Of a DNA stretch of 64,000 nucleotides, positions 46,403-56,130 are shown piece by piece. The stretch spans positions 1 through 64,000 of the forward strand of contig CAVXNP010000001.1 of assembly GCA_963763305.1 (NCBI GenBank), written 5' to 3'. The position numbers and the translations under genes are program-made. The DNA is from CAVXNP01 sp963763305 (lineage in GTDB: Bacteria; Pseudomonadota; Gammaproteobacteria; Xanthomonadales; Rhodanobacteraceae). Under the pieces are notes generated by a model. It did no database searches, was not told the origin of the DNA, and saw nothing but the letters and a program-made list of their open reading frames with translations. Position 1 is the first letter of the stretch. Each line of letters starts with the position of its first letter.

Positions 46403-47353
46403 TTAGAGCTGCCGCAGGCGACGTTTCAGCTCCATCGCCCGGGTCCGGTACACCACCGCGCGCTCGTAGCCCGGATCGATCGCCAGCACGCGGTCCCACA
46501 ATGCGATGGCCTGGTCCAGCTGCTGGTCGCGGTACAGCACGATCGCCCGCTCGTGCAGCGTTGCCACCAGCTTCTGGCGCGACACCGGCGTGATGCCGGG
46601 CGCGGCCAGGCCCGGATCGATCTGCAACGCCTCGTCCAGCCGCGCCAGCGCCTGGGTCTGGTGGCCCTGGTTCAACAGGGCCAGGCTTTCCTGCTGCAAT
46701 CGCGCGGCTTTGGCCAGCGAGGCATCGGTGACCGCGGTCGATTGCACCGTCATCTCCGTGACCGGGGCCGACGGCGCCGGGGCGGAGCCGTCGGCCGAAC
46801 CGTCCGACGCCAGCGGCATGCGCAGCTTCTGCCCCACCTGCAATACCGAAGGGTTGGCCGCGTCGTTGTAGCGGGCCAGCAGCACGAACAGGCTGGCGTC
46901 ATGCAGGAATCGCGCGGCCAGCGTGCTGTAGGAGTCGCCCGGACGCACCCGGTAGCTGCGCGATCGCTCGCCCAGCGCCGTGCGCGGGTCCACGGTGAGC
47001 TGGTGCAGCAGCGCCTGGGCCGCCCTGTCCCCGGGATGCCGGCGCAGATACTGCTCCAGTTGTGCCTGGCCCTGTGCATAGTGCCCGCGCTGCAACTGCT
47101 CGTTGAGGATCTGCGACAGCGAACGATCAGGCGCCGCCTCGGCGGGAGCCGGGGCGGGGACCGCCTTCACCGGGGTCGTCGCGACGCTCTCCTGGTGCCC
47201 GAAGTGCGAGCCTACGCGTGCCTTCAGGCGATCCAGCTGGGCGCAACCGCCCGCACTGAGGATGACCAGCAGCAGCACACCGCGGCCGGCCCACGGACGG
47301 GTGCAGGCCATGTTGGATGACGATCTCATTTGTCGCTGAAACTCCACGTTCAT
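46403..47353 (-). CDS. LysM lipoprotein with TPR-like C-terminus
   Basis: About 316 residues. Lipobox LSAGGC (Cys near 37) after an unusually long basic n-region. A LysM domain lies at about 133-181 (YRVRPGDSYSTLAARFL, LQVGQKLRMP) that should bind peptidoglycan, and the C-terminal half is TPR-like (LALLNQGHQTQALARLDEAL, IALWDRVLAIDPGYE). The start at 47353 lies 1 nt after the PP2C stop, suggesting coupled translation; Met codons at 47329 and 47311 are alternatives. It may be the cell-wall partner of the kinase cassette (inference). Confidence 0.82.
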   Translation of the reverse strand: MNVEFQRQMRSSSNMACTRPWAGRGVLLLVILSAGGCAQLDRLKARVGSHFGHQESVATTPVKAVPAPAPAEAAPDRSLSQILNEQLQRGHYAQGQAQLEQYLRRHPGDRAAQALLHQLTVDPRTALGERSRSYRVRPGDSYSTLAARFLHDASLFVLLARYNDAANPSVLQVGQKLRMPLASDGSADGSAPAPSAPVTEMTVQSTAVTDASLAKAARLQQESLALLNQGHQTQALARLDEALQIDPGLAAPGITPVSRQKLVATLHERAIVLYRDQQLDQAIALWDRVLAIDPGYERAVVYRTRAMELKRRLRQL

Positions 47354-47354
47354 G

Positions 47355-48197
47355 TCATGCCAGAGCGTCGTCAGGCGAGCCCGGGCGAGCGCTGGGGCGG
47401 CGCTGCAGACGCACCCGGCCGAATCGGCGCAAGCCCTCCAGCCACCCCACCCTCATCAGGATAACGGCCACATTGTCGCCTTCTTCACCGCCGCGGGCGG
47501 TGGCCATCGACAGCAGGCGGCCTACCGCTCCGCGCTGATCACGCCGGTGCGACCAGCGGCCGAGCTCGCGCGTGGACAGCGTCTCCCAGGCGCCATCGCT
47601 GCACAGCACGAAGTGCTGGCCCGGTCGCACCCGGTCGAAACCGTGATCCACCTGTGGCGGCAGCGGCCCGCCCAGCCCGCGCAACAGCCGGTGCTGGTCC
47701 GGGTCCGAGCCCATCTGCTCCACCGACAGTTCACCGCGGCGCACCTTCTCCTGCACCAGACTGTGATCCTCGGTACAGCCGAGCAGGCGACGGCCACGGA
47801 AACGATACAGCCGGCTGTCCCCGACGTGCACCCAGCAGGCGCGATCGCCACGGGTGAACAGGGCGACCACGGTCGAATGTGGCTTGCCGCCGGCCAGACG
47901 CTCACCCCGGCGGCGCAGCTCGACGTGAGCCTCCTGGCAAAGATTCTCCAGGAACATCGCGCCGGGCTGGTCACGCCATGCACCCTGCTCCCAGAGCCGT
48001 CGGGCCACCTCGACCACGCCCGCGGCAGCCAGCTCGCCGGCCCCGTCGCCCCCCATGCCATCGGCCAGCACCAGCAGGTGTGCGTCGGCGGCGGCATCGT
48101 GCAGGCAGATGAAATTGTCCTGCTGGGTGGGCCGACCGCCGCGCGCGCGGCCGGCGGCAACCCCTGGCAGGGTGCGGATCTCGATTGGCTGGTCCAT
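47355..48197 (-). CDS. PP2C-family protein phosphatase
   Basis: 280 residues of the metal-dependent Ser/Thr phosphatase family: GRPTQQDNF, ADGMGGDGAGE with metal-binding Asp, WVHVGDSRLYR, HSLVQEKVRRGEL, LCSDGAWETLS and GDNVAVILMR. It should reverse the neighbouring kinase. Translationally coupled to the LysM lipoprotein. A short Arg-rich C-terminal tail follows the domain. Confidence 0.92.
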   Translation of the reverse strand: MDQPIEIRTLPGVAAGRARGGRPTQQDNFICLHDAAADAHLLVLADGMGGDGAGELAAAGVVEVARRLWEQGAWRDQPGAMFLENLCQEAHVELRRRGERLAGGKPHSTVVALFTRGDRACWVHVGDSRLYRFRGRRLLGCTEDHSLVQEKVRRGELSVEQMGSDPDQHRLLRGLGGPLPPQVDHGFDRVRPGQHFVLCSDGAWETLSTRELGRWSHRRDQRGAVGRLLSMATARGGEEGDNVAVILMRVGWLEGLRRFGRVRLQRRPSARPGSPDDALA

Positions 48198-48385
48198 CGC
48201 TTCGCAGCACCTCCCCCTGGTGGCTGTCCGTCCGATGCCCCTGTCAGGCTCCGCCGGCAGTATAGCTGCCACGGTCCAGTACGCCGGCCCGATCGTCCGT
48301 CGATCGCCACGCCGCGCAAACCACGGACCCCGCGGCGGTCGGTCCCCTGCCCGGCCCGGTGACACTTGCCAGGTGGTGGCGCAGC

Positions 48386-48856
48386 TCAGGCGGGCCGCAA
48401 GCGCAGGGTCAGGCCCTTCAGGAAGGCGCGCAACAACTGGTCGCCGCACAGGCGGAAGTTCTTGTGCGATGGCTGGCGGAACAAGGCGCTGAGCTCCGGC
48501 TTGGAGACCGGAAAGCCGGCCGCTTCGAGAATCCGGTGCATGTCCACGTCCTTCAGTTCGAACGCCACCCGCAGCTTCTTCAGCACCACGTTGTTGGTAA
48601 CCCGCTTTTCGACCGGGCGTGGCGGCTGCGCCGGGTCGCGACCGCGGCGATAGACCACCAGCCCGTCCAGGAAGTGCGCCAGCACCGCATTGGGGCACTC
48701 CAGGAAACCGTCCTCGTCGTCCTTCTTCAGGTACGCATGTGCCTGGTCGCGGTCGATCGGGAACTGTGGGTCGGACAGCTGGGCGATCTCCACCACCTTG
48801 GCGTCCGGCAGGTCGAGCATGTAGCGAATGGCGCGCAATATGTCGTTGTTGATCAT
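48386..48856 (-). CDS. DUF1456 (YehS-family) protein
   Basis: 156 residues made of two related repeats: MINNDILRAIRYMLDLPDAK with FPIDRDQAHAYLKKDDEDGF, and VTNNVVLKKLRVAFELKDVDM with VSKPELSALFRQPSHKNFR. The last string resembles a conserved C-terminal motif of the family. Function is unknown. Divergent from the YigZ gene with 68 bp between. Confidence 0.93.
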   Translation of the reverse strand: MINNDILRAIRYMLDLPDAKVVEIAQLSDPQFPIDRDQAHAYLKKDDEDGFLECPNAVLAHFLDGLVVYRRGRDPAQPPRPVEKRVTNNVVLKKLRVAFELKDVDMHRILEAAGFPVSKPELSALFRQPSHKNFRLCGDQLLRAFLKGLTLRLRPA

Positions 48857-48924
48857 GGGCAGTCCGGAACGGAAATCGCGACATGCTACCGTGCCGCTCC
48901 GTATTCCTGCCGTTTTGTGTATCC

Positions 48925-49521
48925 ATGAGCGAACCGCTGCATACCCTGGTCGGGCCATGCCGTCACGCCGAGGAGATCCGCAAGAGCCGTTTCCTGGCCC
49001 AGGCCGCGCCGGTGGTCTCGACCGACCAGGCGCTGGCGTTCCTGCGCGAGGTGAGCGATCCGGCGGCCACCCACAACTGCTGGGCATGGCGGATCGGCCA
49101 GGACTATCGCTTCAATGACGACGGCGAGCCGGGCGGCAGCGCCGGCCGACCGATCCTGCAGGCGATCGAGGGCCAGGGCATCGACCAGGTGGCGGTGGTG
49201 GTGACGCGCTGGTACGGCGGCACCAAGCTGGGCGTAGGGGGACTGATGCGCGCCTACGGCGGGACCGCCGCCGAATGCCTGCGCCAGGCGCCGCAGGTTC
49301 CGATCGTGGCGATGGCGCGGCTGCAGGTGCATTGTCCGTTTGCCGGGATGGCCCTGCTCGGCGCGCGCCTGAAGGAGCTGGAGGCGCGCATCGAGGGCGA
49401 GGACTTCAACGCCGACGGCGTGACCCTGCAACTGGCCCTGCCCGAGGATCGCGTCGACCAGGCGCAGGCGCTGGTGCAGGACGTCACCCGGGGTCACAGT
49501 CAGGCCCGGCGCCTGGACTGA
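48925..49521 (+). CDS. YigZ/IMPACT-family protein
   Basis: 198 residues. Two-domain IMPACT fold: HAEEIRKSRFLAQAAPV, the string ATHNCWAWRIGQDYRFNDDG, EPGGSAGRPILQAIEG and VTRWYGGTKLGVGGLMRAYGG, then the smaller C-terminal domain. Family members are thought to influence translation under stress. The start at 48925 (MSEPLHTLV) was preferred over the upstream Met at 48883. Confidence 0.93.
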   Translation: MSEPLHTLVGPCRHAEEIRKSRFLAQAAPVVSTDQALAFLREVSDPAATHNCWAWRIGQDYRFNDDGEPGGSAGRPILQAIEGQGIDQVAVVVTRWYGGTKLGVGGLMRAYGGTAAECLRQAPQVPIVAMARLQVHCPFAGMALLGARLKELEARIEGEDFNADGVTLQLALPEDRVDQAQALVQDVTRGHSQARRLD

Positions 49522-49745
49522 GCATCGCCTGGCCCGGACAGCGGCCGCCGCGGTCGTGGCCCAGCCACAGTCGCCGGCAGACCGACCGGTCACGCGGCCG
49601 GCCGACACGGCGGCTCCCTTGGTGCAGCGAAAAGTGCGCGGGGGCTGCCAAGGGGTGAAAGCCTGCACTATGCTCCGGCAGCAGTGCCGCTCGGGGGAGT
49701 GGCGCCTCCACACCAGGGCACGCCCATCGGGCGCAGGGGACCAGC

Positions 49746-51758
49746 ATGACGGACTTCCACGACGTGACCTCGGCGCGAGGCAATCGCGCCACCGAGCGCA
49801 AGGAACTGACCGTACGCGGCCTGATCATCGGCGTGGTCATCACGTTGGTATTCACCGCGGCCAATGTGTTCTTCGGGCTCAAGGCCGGCCTCACCTTCGC
49901 CACCTCGATTCCGGCGGCGGTGATCTCGATGGCGATCCTGCGCGGGTTCAAGGGCGCCACCATCCAGGAAAACAACATCGTGCAGACGGTGGCCTCGGCC
50001 GCCGGCACGCTGTCGGCGATCATCTTCGTGCTGCCGGGCCTGATCATGATCGGCTGGTGGACCGGGTTCCCGTACTGGACCTCGTTCACCATCTGCGCGC
50101 TGGGCGGCGTGCTCGGCGTGATGTACTCGATCCCGCTGCGGCGCGCGCTGGTGACCAACTCGGACCTGCCTTACCCCGAAGGCGTGGCCTGCGCCGAGGT
50201 ACTCAAGGTCGGCGGCAGCGCCGACACCGAAGTGGCCGAGGAAACCGGCACCGGCAAGGACGGCCTGCGCGCGGTGATCTGGGGATCGGTGGTCTCGGCG
50301 GTGTTCGCGGTGGTGGTGGGCACCCGCGTGTTTGGCGCCAGCGTGGCGCAGTATTTCCGACTCGGTGATCGCGGCGCGGTGAGCGGTTATGACTTCGCGC
50401 TGTCCTTCGCGCTGTTCGCGGTCGGTCATCTGGTCGGCCTGTGGGTCGGCCTGGCGATGCTGCTCGGTGCGGTCATCGCCTGGGGCTGGGCGGTCCCGCA
50501 CTACGCCCTGCTGGCGCCGGCAGCGGGGGCGGCGGCGGATGTGGCGCAGGCGGTCTGGAGCGCCAAGGTGCGCTTCCTGGGCGCCGGCAGCATCGGCGTG
50601 GCGGCGATCTGGACCCTGGCCAAGCTGGTCAAGCCGGTGGTCGGCGGCCTGGCCTCGGCGATGGCCGCCGCGCGCGTGCGCAAGGCCGGCCAGGCCGACT
50701 CGCTGGCGCGCACCGAGCAGGACATCCCGATCGGCATCGTGGGCCTGATCTCGGTCGCCTGCCTGCTGCCGATCGCCTGGTTGCTGGGCGACTTCGGCGT
50801 CACTGGTGGCCTGGGCGCGCACCTGTGGCTGCTGGTTGGCGGCGGGCTGGTGTTCGTGGTGGTGATGAGCTTCTTCGTCTCGGCGGTGTGCGGTTACATG
50901 GCCGGCCTGATCGGCTCCTCCAACAGCCCGCTGTCGGGCGTGGGCATCCTGGTGGTAATCATCGCCGCGCTGCTGCTGGTGGTCAGCGTCCAGGCGCAAT
51001 TGCCGGCCGAAGCCGGCAAGGCGCTGGTGGCGTTCGCGCTGTTCGCCACCTCGGTGGTGTTCGCGGTGGCGACCATCGCCAACAACAACCTGCAGGACCT
51101 CAAGACCGGCCAGCTGGTGGACGCCACGCCGTGGAAGCAGCAGGTGGCGCTGCTGGTGGGCGTGCTGGTGGGCGCGGCGATCATTCCGCCGGTGATGGAC
51201 CTGCTCAACCAGGCCTACGGCTTTCTCGGCGCCCCCGGCGCGGACCCCGCGCGCGCCCTGCCCGCGCCGCAGGCGGGCCTGATTTCGGCGCTGGCCCAGG
51301 GCGTGATCCAGAACAACATCGACTGGAGCCTGATCGGGCTGGGCGCGGCGATCGGCGCGGGCATCATCGTGCTGGACGAGATCCTCGGACGCACCACCCG
51401 CAGCGTGCGCATGCCGCCGCTGGCGGTGGGCCTGGGCATCTACCTGCCCACCTCGACCACCCTGATGATCGTGGTCGGCGCCGTGGTCGGCTGGTACTTC
51501 GACCGGCGCGCCGACCGCGGACCGAACCCGGAAGGCACCAAACAACTGGGCGTATTGCTGGCCTCGGGCATGATCGTGGGCGAGAGCATCATCGGCGTGG
51601 TGATCGCGGCGATCGTGGTGTTCTCCGGCCAGGCCACGCCATTGGCGCTGGTCGGCCCCGGCTTCGACAGCGCCGCGATCTGGATCGGCGGCATCGCCTT
51701 CGCCGCCAGCGTCGTCGTGCTCTACCGCTGGGTCGGCCGCATGGCTCGCCAGGCATAG
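49746..51758 (+). CDS. OPT-family oligopeptide transporter
   Basis: 670 residues with about 14-16 membrane helices. It opens KELTVRGLIIGVVITLVFTA, followed by FGLKAGLTFATSIPAAVISM, QENNIVQTVASAAGTLSA, and DLPYPEGVACAEVLKVGG, which identify the OPT superfamily (proton-coupled peptide or metal-chelate uptake). A glycine-rich periplasmic segment and SSNSPLSGVGI lie in the middle. Nothing beside it indicates the substrate. Confidence 0.93.
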   Translation: MTDFHDVTSARGNRATERKELTVRGLIIGVVITLVFTAANVFFGLKAGLTFATSIPAAVISMAILRGFKGATIQENNIVQTVASAAGTLSAIIFVLPGLIMIGWWTGFPYWTSFTICALGGVLGVMYSIPLRRALVTNSDLPYPEGVACAEVLKVGGSADTEVAEETGTGKDGLRAVIWGSVVSAVFAVVVGTRVFGASVAQYFRLGDRGAVSGYDFALSFALFAVGHLVGLWVGLAMLLGAVIAWGWAVPHYALLAPAAGAAADVAQAVWSAKVRFLGAGSIGVAAIWTLAKLVKPVVGGLASAMAAARVRKAGQADSLARTEQDIPIGIVGLISVACLLPIAWLLGDFGVTGGLGAHLWLLVGGGLVFVVVMSFFVSAVCGYMAGLIGSSNSPLSGVGILVVIIAALLLVVSVQAQLPAEAGKALVAFALFATSVVFAVATIANNNLQDLKTGQLVDATPWKQQVALLVGVLVGAAIIPPVMDLLNQAYGFLGAPGADPARALPAPQAGLISALAQGVIQNNIDWSLIGLGAAIGAGIIVLDEILGRTTRSVRMPPLAVGLGIYLPTSTTLMIVVGAVVGWYFDRRADRGPNPEGTKQLGVLLASGMIVGESIIGVVIAAIVVFSGQATPLALVGPGFDSAAIWIGGIAFAASVVVLYRWVGRMARQA

Positions 51759-51806
51759 CTGGACGTAGGGCGGCTCGCCACGTCAACAAGGTGGAGCGTA
51801 GGTAGC

Positions 51807-51830
51807 GGTGGGCTGAAGCCACCCTACGCC
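51807..51830. repeat. Degenerate REP arm between convergent genes
   Basis: GGTGGGCTGAAGCCACCCTAC at 51807-51827, one C short of the consensus, followed by another CGCCCACC. It lies between the OPT transporter stop and the ABC exporter stop. Confidence 0.75.
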
Positions 51831-51843
51831 CACCTAGGGCGCT

Positions 51844-53676
51844 CTACTCCGCGGCCACAAAGCCGCCGGTCTGGCGTTGCCACAGTCGGGCGTACAGACC
51901 GCCGTGTGCGATCAGTTCGGCATGGCTGCCGGTCTCCACGATGCGGCCCTGGTCCAGCACCACCAGCCGGTCCATCCGGGCGATGGTCGACAGGCGGTGG
52001 GCGATCGCGATCACCGTCTTGCCCTGCATCAGCAGATCCAGGCTGTCCTGGATCGCCGCTTCGGCTTCCGAATCCAGGGCTGAGGTAGCCTCGTCCAGCA
52101 CCAGGATGGGTGCGTCCTTCAGCAGCACGCGAGCGATCGCGATGCGCTGGCGCTGGCCGCCCGACAGCTTCACCCCGCGCTCGCCCACCAGCGCGTCGTA
52201 GCCGGTGCGGCCCTCGCCATCGACCAGTTCCGGAATGAACTGGTCCGCGCGCGCCTTGCGCACGGCCTCGCGCAGTTGCGCATCGCTGGCATCCGGACGG
52301 CCGTACAGGATGTTGTCGCGGATCGAACGGTGCAGCAGCGAGGTGTCCTGGGTGACCACGCCGATCTGCGAGCGCAGGCTTTCCTGGGTGACCCCGGCAA
52401 CGTCCTGCCCGTCGATCAGGATGCGGCCGCCCTCCAGGTCGTATAACCGCAGCAGCACGTTGACCAGGGTCGACTTGCCCGCGCCGGACGGCCCGACCAG
52501 GCCGATCTTCTCGCCCGCGCGCACGGCCAGGTCCAGGCCGGCAATGACGCCGCCCTGCTTGCCGTAGTGAAAATGGATGTGCTCGAAACGCACCGCACCG
52601 TTGACCACCTCCAGCGGCATGGCCCCCTCGCGATCCTGCACCGTGCGCGGGCGGGCAATGGTGGTCATGCCGTCCTGCACGGTGCCGACGTTCTCGAAGA
52701 TGCCGTTGACCACCCACATGATCCAGCCGGACATGTTGTTGATGCGGATCACCAGGCCGGTGGACAAGGCAATGGCGCCCACGCTGACCCGCCCCTGGCT
52801 CCACAGCCAGATCGCCAGCCCGGTGGTGCCCACGATCAGCACGCCGTTGAGCGAGGTGATGCTGGCATCCATCGCGGTGGTCAACCGGGTCATCCGGCGC
52901 TGCTTGCCGATCTGCTCGCACATCGCATCGGCCACGTAGTCCTCCTCGCGACGGGTGTGCGCGAACAGCTTGAGGGTCAGCACGTTGCTGTAGCCGTCCA
53001 CGATGCGCCCCATCAGTCGTGAGCGGGCCTGCGAGGACAGCCAGGAACGCTGCTTGATGCGCGGCACGAACCAGGCCAGCAGACCGACGTAGCAGACCAC
53101 CCAGGCCACCAGCGGCAGCGCCAGCCGCGGGTCCGCCCGGGCGAACAACACCACCGCGCTTCCGGTGTAGATCACCACGTACCACAGCGCATCGACGATC
53201 TGCACCGCCGACTCGCGCAGGCTGGAACCGGTCTGCATGATCCGTTGCGCGATGCGCCCCGCGTAGTCGTTCTGGAAGAACGACAGGCTTTGCCCGATCA
53301 CGTAGCGGTGGTTCTGCCAGCGGATCCGGTTGGTCAGGCTCGGCACGATCGCCTGATTGACCAGCAGATCGTGCAGGCTGTTGAACAGGGGCCGGGCGAC
53401 CAGCGCGACCAGCGCCATCCACGCCAGCTCGTGCCCGTGCAGGCGGAAGAATGCCTCTCCGGGCGCGCCCTTGGCCAGATCCACGATGCGCCCGATGAAG
53501 CCGAACAGCGACACCTCGATGATCGCGACCACGAAGCCGACCACGATCGCCGCGGCGAACACCGGCCACACCTGGCGCAGGTAGAACGCATAGAAACGCG
53601 GCAGCGAGGCCGGCGGCATGCCATCGGCCGGCTCCTTGAAGGCATCGATCAGCGATTCGAACCAGCGGAAGATCAT
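51844..53676 (-). CDS. ABC exporter (fused permease-ATPase)
   Basis: 610 residues. About six membrane helices lie in 1-320 (FAAAIVVGFVVAIIEVSLFG, then VVIYTGSAVVLFARADPRL and LIVGTTGLAIWLWSQGRV). The ATPase has Walker A GPSGAGKST, Q-loop IGVVTQDTSLLH, signature LSGGQRQRIAIARVLL, Walker B ILVLDEATSALD and H-loop VIAIAHRLST. It is an MsbA-like half transporter, working as a dimer. The substrate is unknown. The start at 53676 (MIFRWFESL) was chosen; the frame from 53748 lacks support. Confidence 0.93.
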   Translation of the reverse strand: MIFRWFESLIDAFKEPADGMPPASLPRFYAFYLRQVWPVFAAAIVVGFVVAIIEVSLFGFIGRIVDLAKGAPGEAFFRLHGHELAWMALVALVARPLFNSLHDLLVNQAIVPSLTNRIRWQNHRYVIGQSLSFFQNDYAGRIAQRIMQTGSSLRESAVQIVDALWYVVIYTGSAVVLFARADPRLALPLVAWVVCYVGLLAWFVPRIKQRSWLSSQARSRLMGRIVDGYSNVLTLKLFAHTRREEDYVADAMCEQIGKQRRMTRLTTAMDASITSLNGVLIVGTTGLAIWLWSQGRVSVGAIALSTGLVIRINNMSGWIMWVVNGIFENVGTVQDGMTTIARPRTVQDREGAMPLEVVNGAVRFEHIHFHYGKQGGVIAGLDLAVRAGEKIGLVGPSGAGKSTLVNVLLRLYDLEGGRILIDGQDVAGVTQESLRSQIGVVTQDTSLLHRSIRDNILYGRPDASDAQLREAVRKARADQFIPELVDGEGRTGYDALVGERGVKLSGGQRQRIAIARVLLKDAPILVLDEATSALDSEAEAAIQDSLDLLMQGKTVIAIAHRLSTIARMDRLVVLDQGRIVETGSHAELIAHGGLYARLWQRQTGGFVAAE

Positions 53677-53780
53677 GGGCAGCCTGCAGGTGGACGTGGC
53701 AGATGCTGCTTGAAGCACGCCCTCGCCAGTGTGACGATGTGGCGGCACGGCCTGCCCGGTTCAAGCTCTGGAGCAATCGC

Positions 53781-54260
53781 ATGCACACTCCCTCCGGCCA
53801 CGATGGCGCCTGCAGCTGCGGCGCAGTTCGCTACCGGCTGCAGCGCGAGCCGCTGTTCGTGCACTGCTGCCACTGCCGCTGGTGCCAGCGTGAATCGGGC
53901 GCATCGTTCGCACTGAACGCGTTGATCGAGACCCGCGAGCTGGAACTTCTGCAGGGCCAGCCGATACGCGTGGCCATGCCCTCCAACAGCGGCAAAGGCC
54001 AGCAGGTGATGCGGTGTGGCGCTTGCCACGTGGCGCTGTGGAGCCATTACGCCGGCGCGGGCGAAGCGCTGGCATTTGTGCGGGTGGGTACCCTGATCGA
54101 CCCCGACCGCTGTCCGCCGGACGTGCACATCTTTACCGCCAGCAAGCAGCCATGGGTGGTCCTGCCAGGCGGCGCGGCCGCTTTCGAGGCGTACTACGAC
54201 CGCCAGCAACTGTGGCCGCAAGCGAGCCTGCGCCGGCGAGAAGCCCTGCTCGCTTCGTGA
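53781..54260 (+). CDS. GFA-family (Mss4-like zinc fold) protein
   Basis: 159 residues with the cysteine pattern of the glutathione-dependent formaldehyde-activating family: CSCGAVRY near 11-18, CCHCRWCQRESG near 29-40, and MRCGACHVALW near 77-87. These bind zinc; enzyme activity varies across the family. The start at 53781 (MHTPSGHDG) precedes the first motif. Divergent from the ABC exporter. Confidence 0.92.
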   Translation: MHTPSGHDGACSCGAVRYRLQREPLFVHCCHCRWCQRESGASFALNALIETRELELLQGQPIRVAMPSNSGKGQQVMRCGACHVALWSHYAGAGEALAFVRVGTLIDPDRCPPDVHIFTASKQPWVVLPGGAAAFEAYYDRQQLWPQASLRRREALLAS

Positions 54261-54312
54261 AGCCGACGATGTCGGCATGATCGAGCCCTACTGACACCCC
54301 CCGGAGTCCGCC

Positions 54313-55128
54313 ATGGGATGGATCACCCGCACACCGCCGCCGGCCCTGGCCGGCCTGGTCGAATCGATCTGGGACTGGCAGGTGCCGCCCGGCCCGCATC
54401 GCTACGACCGCGTACTGCCCAAGCCCGGCGCCCAGTTGATCGTGAACCTGCACGAGGACCAGACCCGGGTCTACAGTGACGACGCCGAACGAAGGTGCAC
54501 CCGCGCCTCCGGCAGCGTGCTGGGCGGCCCCACCCTGGCCAGCCAGATCATCGACAGCGCCGAGCAGATCCGCGTGATGGGCGTGGTGTTCCGCCGCGGC
54601 GGCGCCTATGCCTTCTGCGGCGAGGACCAGCGCCAGCTGCTGGGCCGGGACGTGGACCTGTTCGACCTGTTCGGTGCGGCAGGCGGCCGGCTGCGCGAGC
54701 GCCTGCTGGACGCACCCGGGCCGACGGCGCGGCTGGACCTTTTGCAGGCCTGGCTGCTGCGGCAATGGCGCGTGCCGGCCCTGGAGCCGGCGGTACTGCA
54801 CGTGGCCGATGCGCTGGATCGCGTGCCGCAGTGGGCACGGATCGGCCCGCTGGTGCGCGCCACCGGCTGGTCGGACGAGCGCTTCGGCGAATGCTTCCGG
54901 CGCCAGATCGGCATGGGCCCGAAGCGCTACGCCCGCCTGCAGCGCTTCCGCGCCGCGCTGGTCCAGATCCATCGGCAGCGGGAGATCGACTGGTGCCGGG
55001 TGGCGGCCGATGGCGGCTTTACCGACCAGGCGCACCTGGTGCGCGAGTTTCGCGCTTTTGCCGGCATCACCCCGGGCGAGCTGGCACGGCGGCGCGGGGT
55101 GCACCTGAACCATCTCGCGGTCGACTGA
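54313..55128 (+). CDS. AraC-family transcriptional regulator
   Basis: 271 residues. N-terminal sensor region (about 1-140) of the DUF6597 type with LVESIWDWQVPPGPH and VLPKPGAQLIVNLHEDQTR; C-terminal double HTH: LVRATGWSDERFGECFRRQ then MGPKRYARLQRFRAAL and WCRVAADGGFTDQAHLVREF ending with GITPGELARRR. It stands 111 bp before the VOC protein gene, which is a plausible target. Confidence 0.92.
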   Translation: MGWITRTPPPALAGLVESIWDWQVPPGPHRYDRVLPKPGAQLIVNLHEDQTRVYSDDAERRCTRASGSVLGGPTLASQIIDSAEQIRVMGVVFRRGGAYAFCGEDQRQLLGRDVDLFDLFGAAGGRLRERLLDAPGPTARLDLLQAWLLRQWRVPALEPAVLHVADALDRVPQWARIGPLVRATGWSDERFGECFRRQIGMGPKRYARLQRFRAALVQIHRQREIDWCRVAADGGFTDQAHLVREFRAFAGITPGELARRRGVHLNHLAVD

Positions 55129-55239
55129 CGCCGAGCCGGCCGGCCCGGAAAATCGACAATACCCGGACCGCGGCGTTGCCTACGATAGCGTTGCCGGGTC
55201 GGCCCAGCGCCGGTCCATCCCACGCTTATGGAGGTTCCG

Positions 55240-55686
55240 ATGTCAGCAGCCGCATCCCCGCCCGCCCACGGCAGCACCATCATCCCCTGCCTGCGCTATC
55301 GCGACGCCCACGCGGCCATCGACTGGCTGTGCAAGGCATTCGGCTTCCAGCGCCATGCGGTCTACGAGAACGACCAGGGTGGCATCCAGCACGCCCAACT
55401 GGTGTACGGGCCGGGCATGATCATGCTGGGCGAGGTACAGGACAACGCGTTCGGCCAGCACATCGTGCAACCGGACCAGATCGAAGGCCGCGAGAGCCAG
55501 TGTGCCTGTGTCACGGTCAGCGACTGCCGCGCGCATTACGAAGCAGCCAGAGCCGCCGGCGCGGTGATCGTGGATGAGTACGCCGAGAAGGAGTACGGCG
55601 GCGCCGGCTACAGCTGTCGCGACCCGGAAGGCCACCTGTGGTATTTCGGCAGCTACGACCCCTGGCAGGAACCGCAGCCGCAGTGA
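55240..55686 (+). CDS. VOC-family glyoxalase-like protein
   Basis: 148 residues. Two beta-alpha-beta-beta-beta halves: IPCLRYRDAHAAIDWLCKAF, MLGEVQDN in the first, and VTVSDCRAHYEAARAAGAVI, EYGGAGYSCRDPEGHLWYFG in the second. The string DPEGHLWYFGSYDPW is typical of the PhnB-like or bleomycin-resistance-like subgroup. GGAGG at 55230-55234 lies 5 nt before the start at 55240, preferred over 55228. Confidence 0.9.
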   Translation: MSAAASPPAHGSTIIPCLRYRDAHAAIDWLCKAFGFQRHAVYENDQGGIQHAQLVYGPGMIMLGEVQDNAFGQHIVQPDQIEGRESQCACVTVSDCRAHYEAARAAGAVIVDEYAEKEYGGAGYSCRDPEGHLWYFGSYDPWQEPQPQ

Positions 55687-55916
55687 AGCGGCAGTCCGCC
55701 CCTGCGCGGCGGACACGGCGTCGGCGAGCGCCGTGCCGGCAGGTTCGCCGTACGCGTGCCGCGCGGCAAAGCCGACCGACGCCGTAGTGGAGGCTTCCAC
55801 CCACCTCGTCCACCTTCCATTTCAACCGGCGGGCCAAAGCTCATCCACCGAGCTTCTCGGGCTGCCGGCCCGCTTTCGTGGAAGCGGCAGGCGTCGGTTT
55901 GCCGGGCGCTGCTCTC

Positions 55917-56023
55917 GTGGGAGCGGCTTCAGCCGCGAGGCGCACGCGGTGCGCTGCTCTTGCTGCCAGCAACTGCCTGGTACAGGCCGCTCGCGCGGCC
56001 GTCGCGGCTGAAGCCGCTCCCAC
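55917..56023. repeat. Inverted REP pair of a second family
   Basis: GTGGGAGCGGCTTCAGCCGC at 55917 and its reverse complement GCGGCTGAAGCCGCTCCCAC ending at 56023 form an inverted pair with a spacer of about 60 bp. This is the GTGGGAGCGGCTTCAGCC class known from Xanthomonas and Pseudomonas relatives, distinct from the GGTGGGCTGAAGCCCACC class elsewhere in the window. The remaining 55687-56130 gap holds no supported gene. Confidence 0.85.
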
Positions 56024-56130
56024 ATGATGCGCTGGAACGCCGGCGCCGCAACAAGCTCCCATCGGCCGAGCATCCACGGCCGCTGCCCCAGCCCTCGCAC
56101 GCGATGCACTCTGCGACGGCTGTGCGGCCC

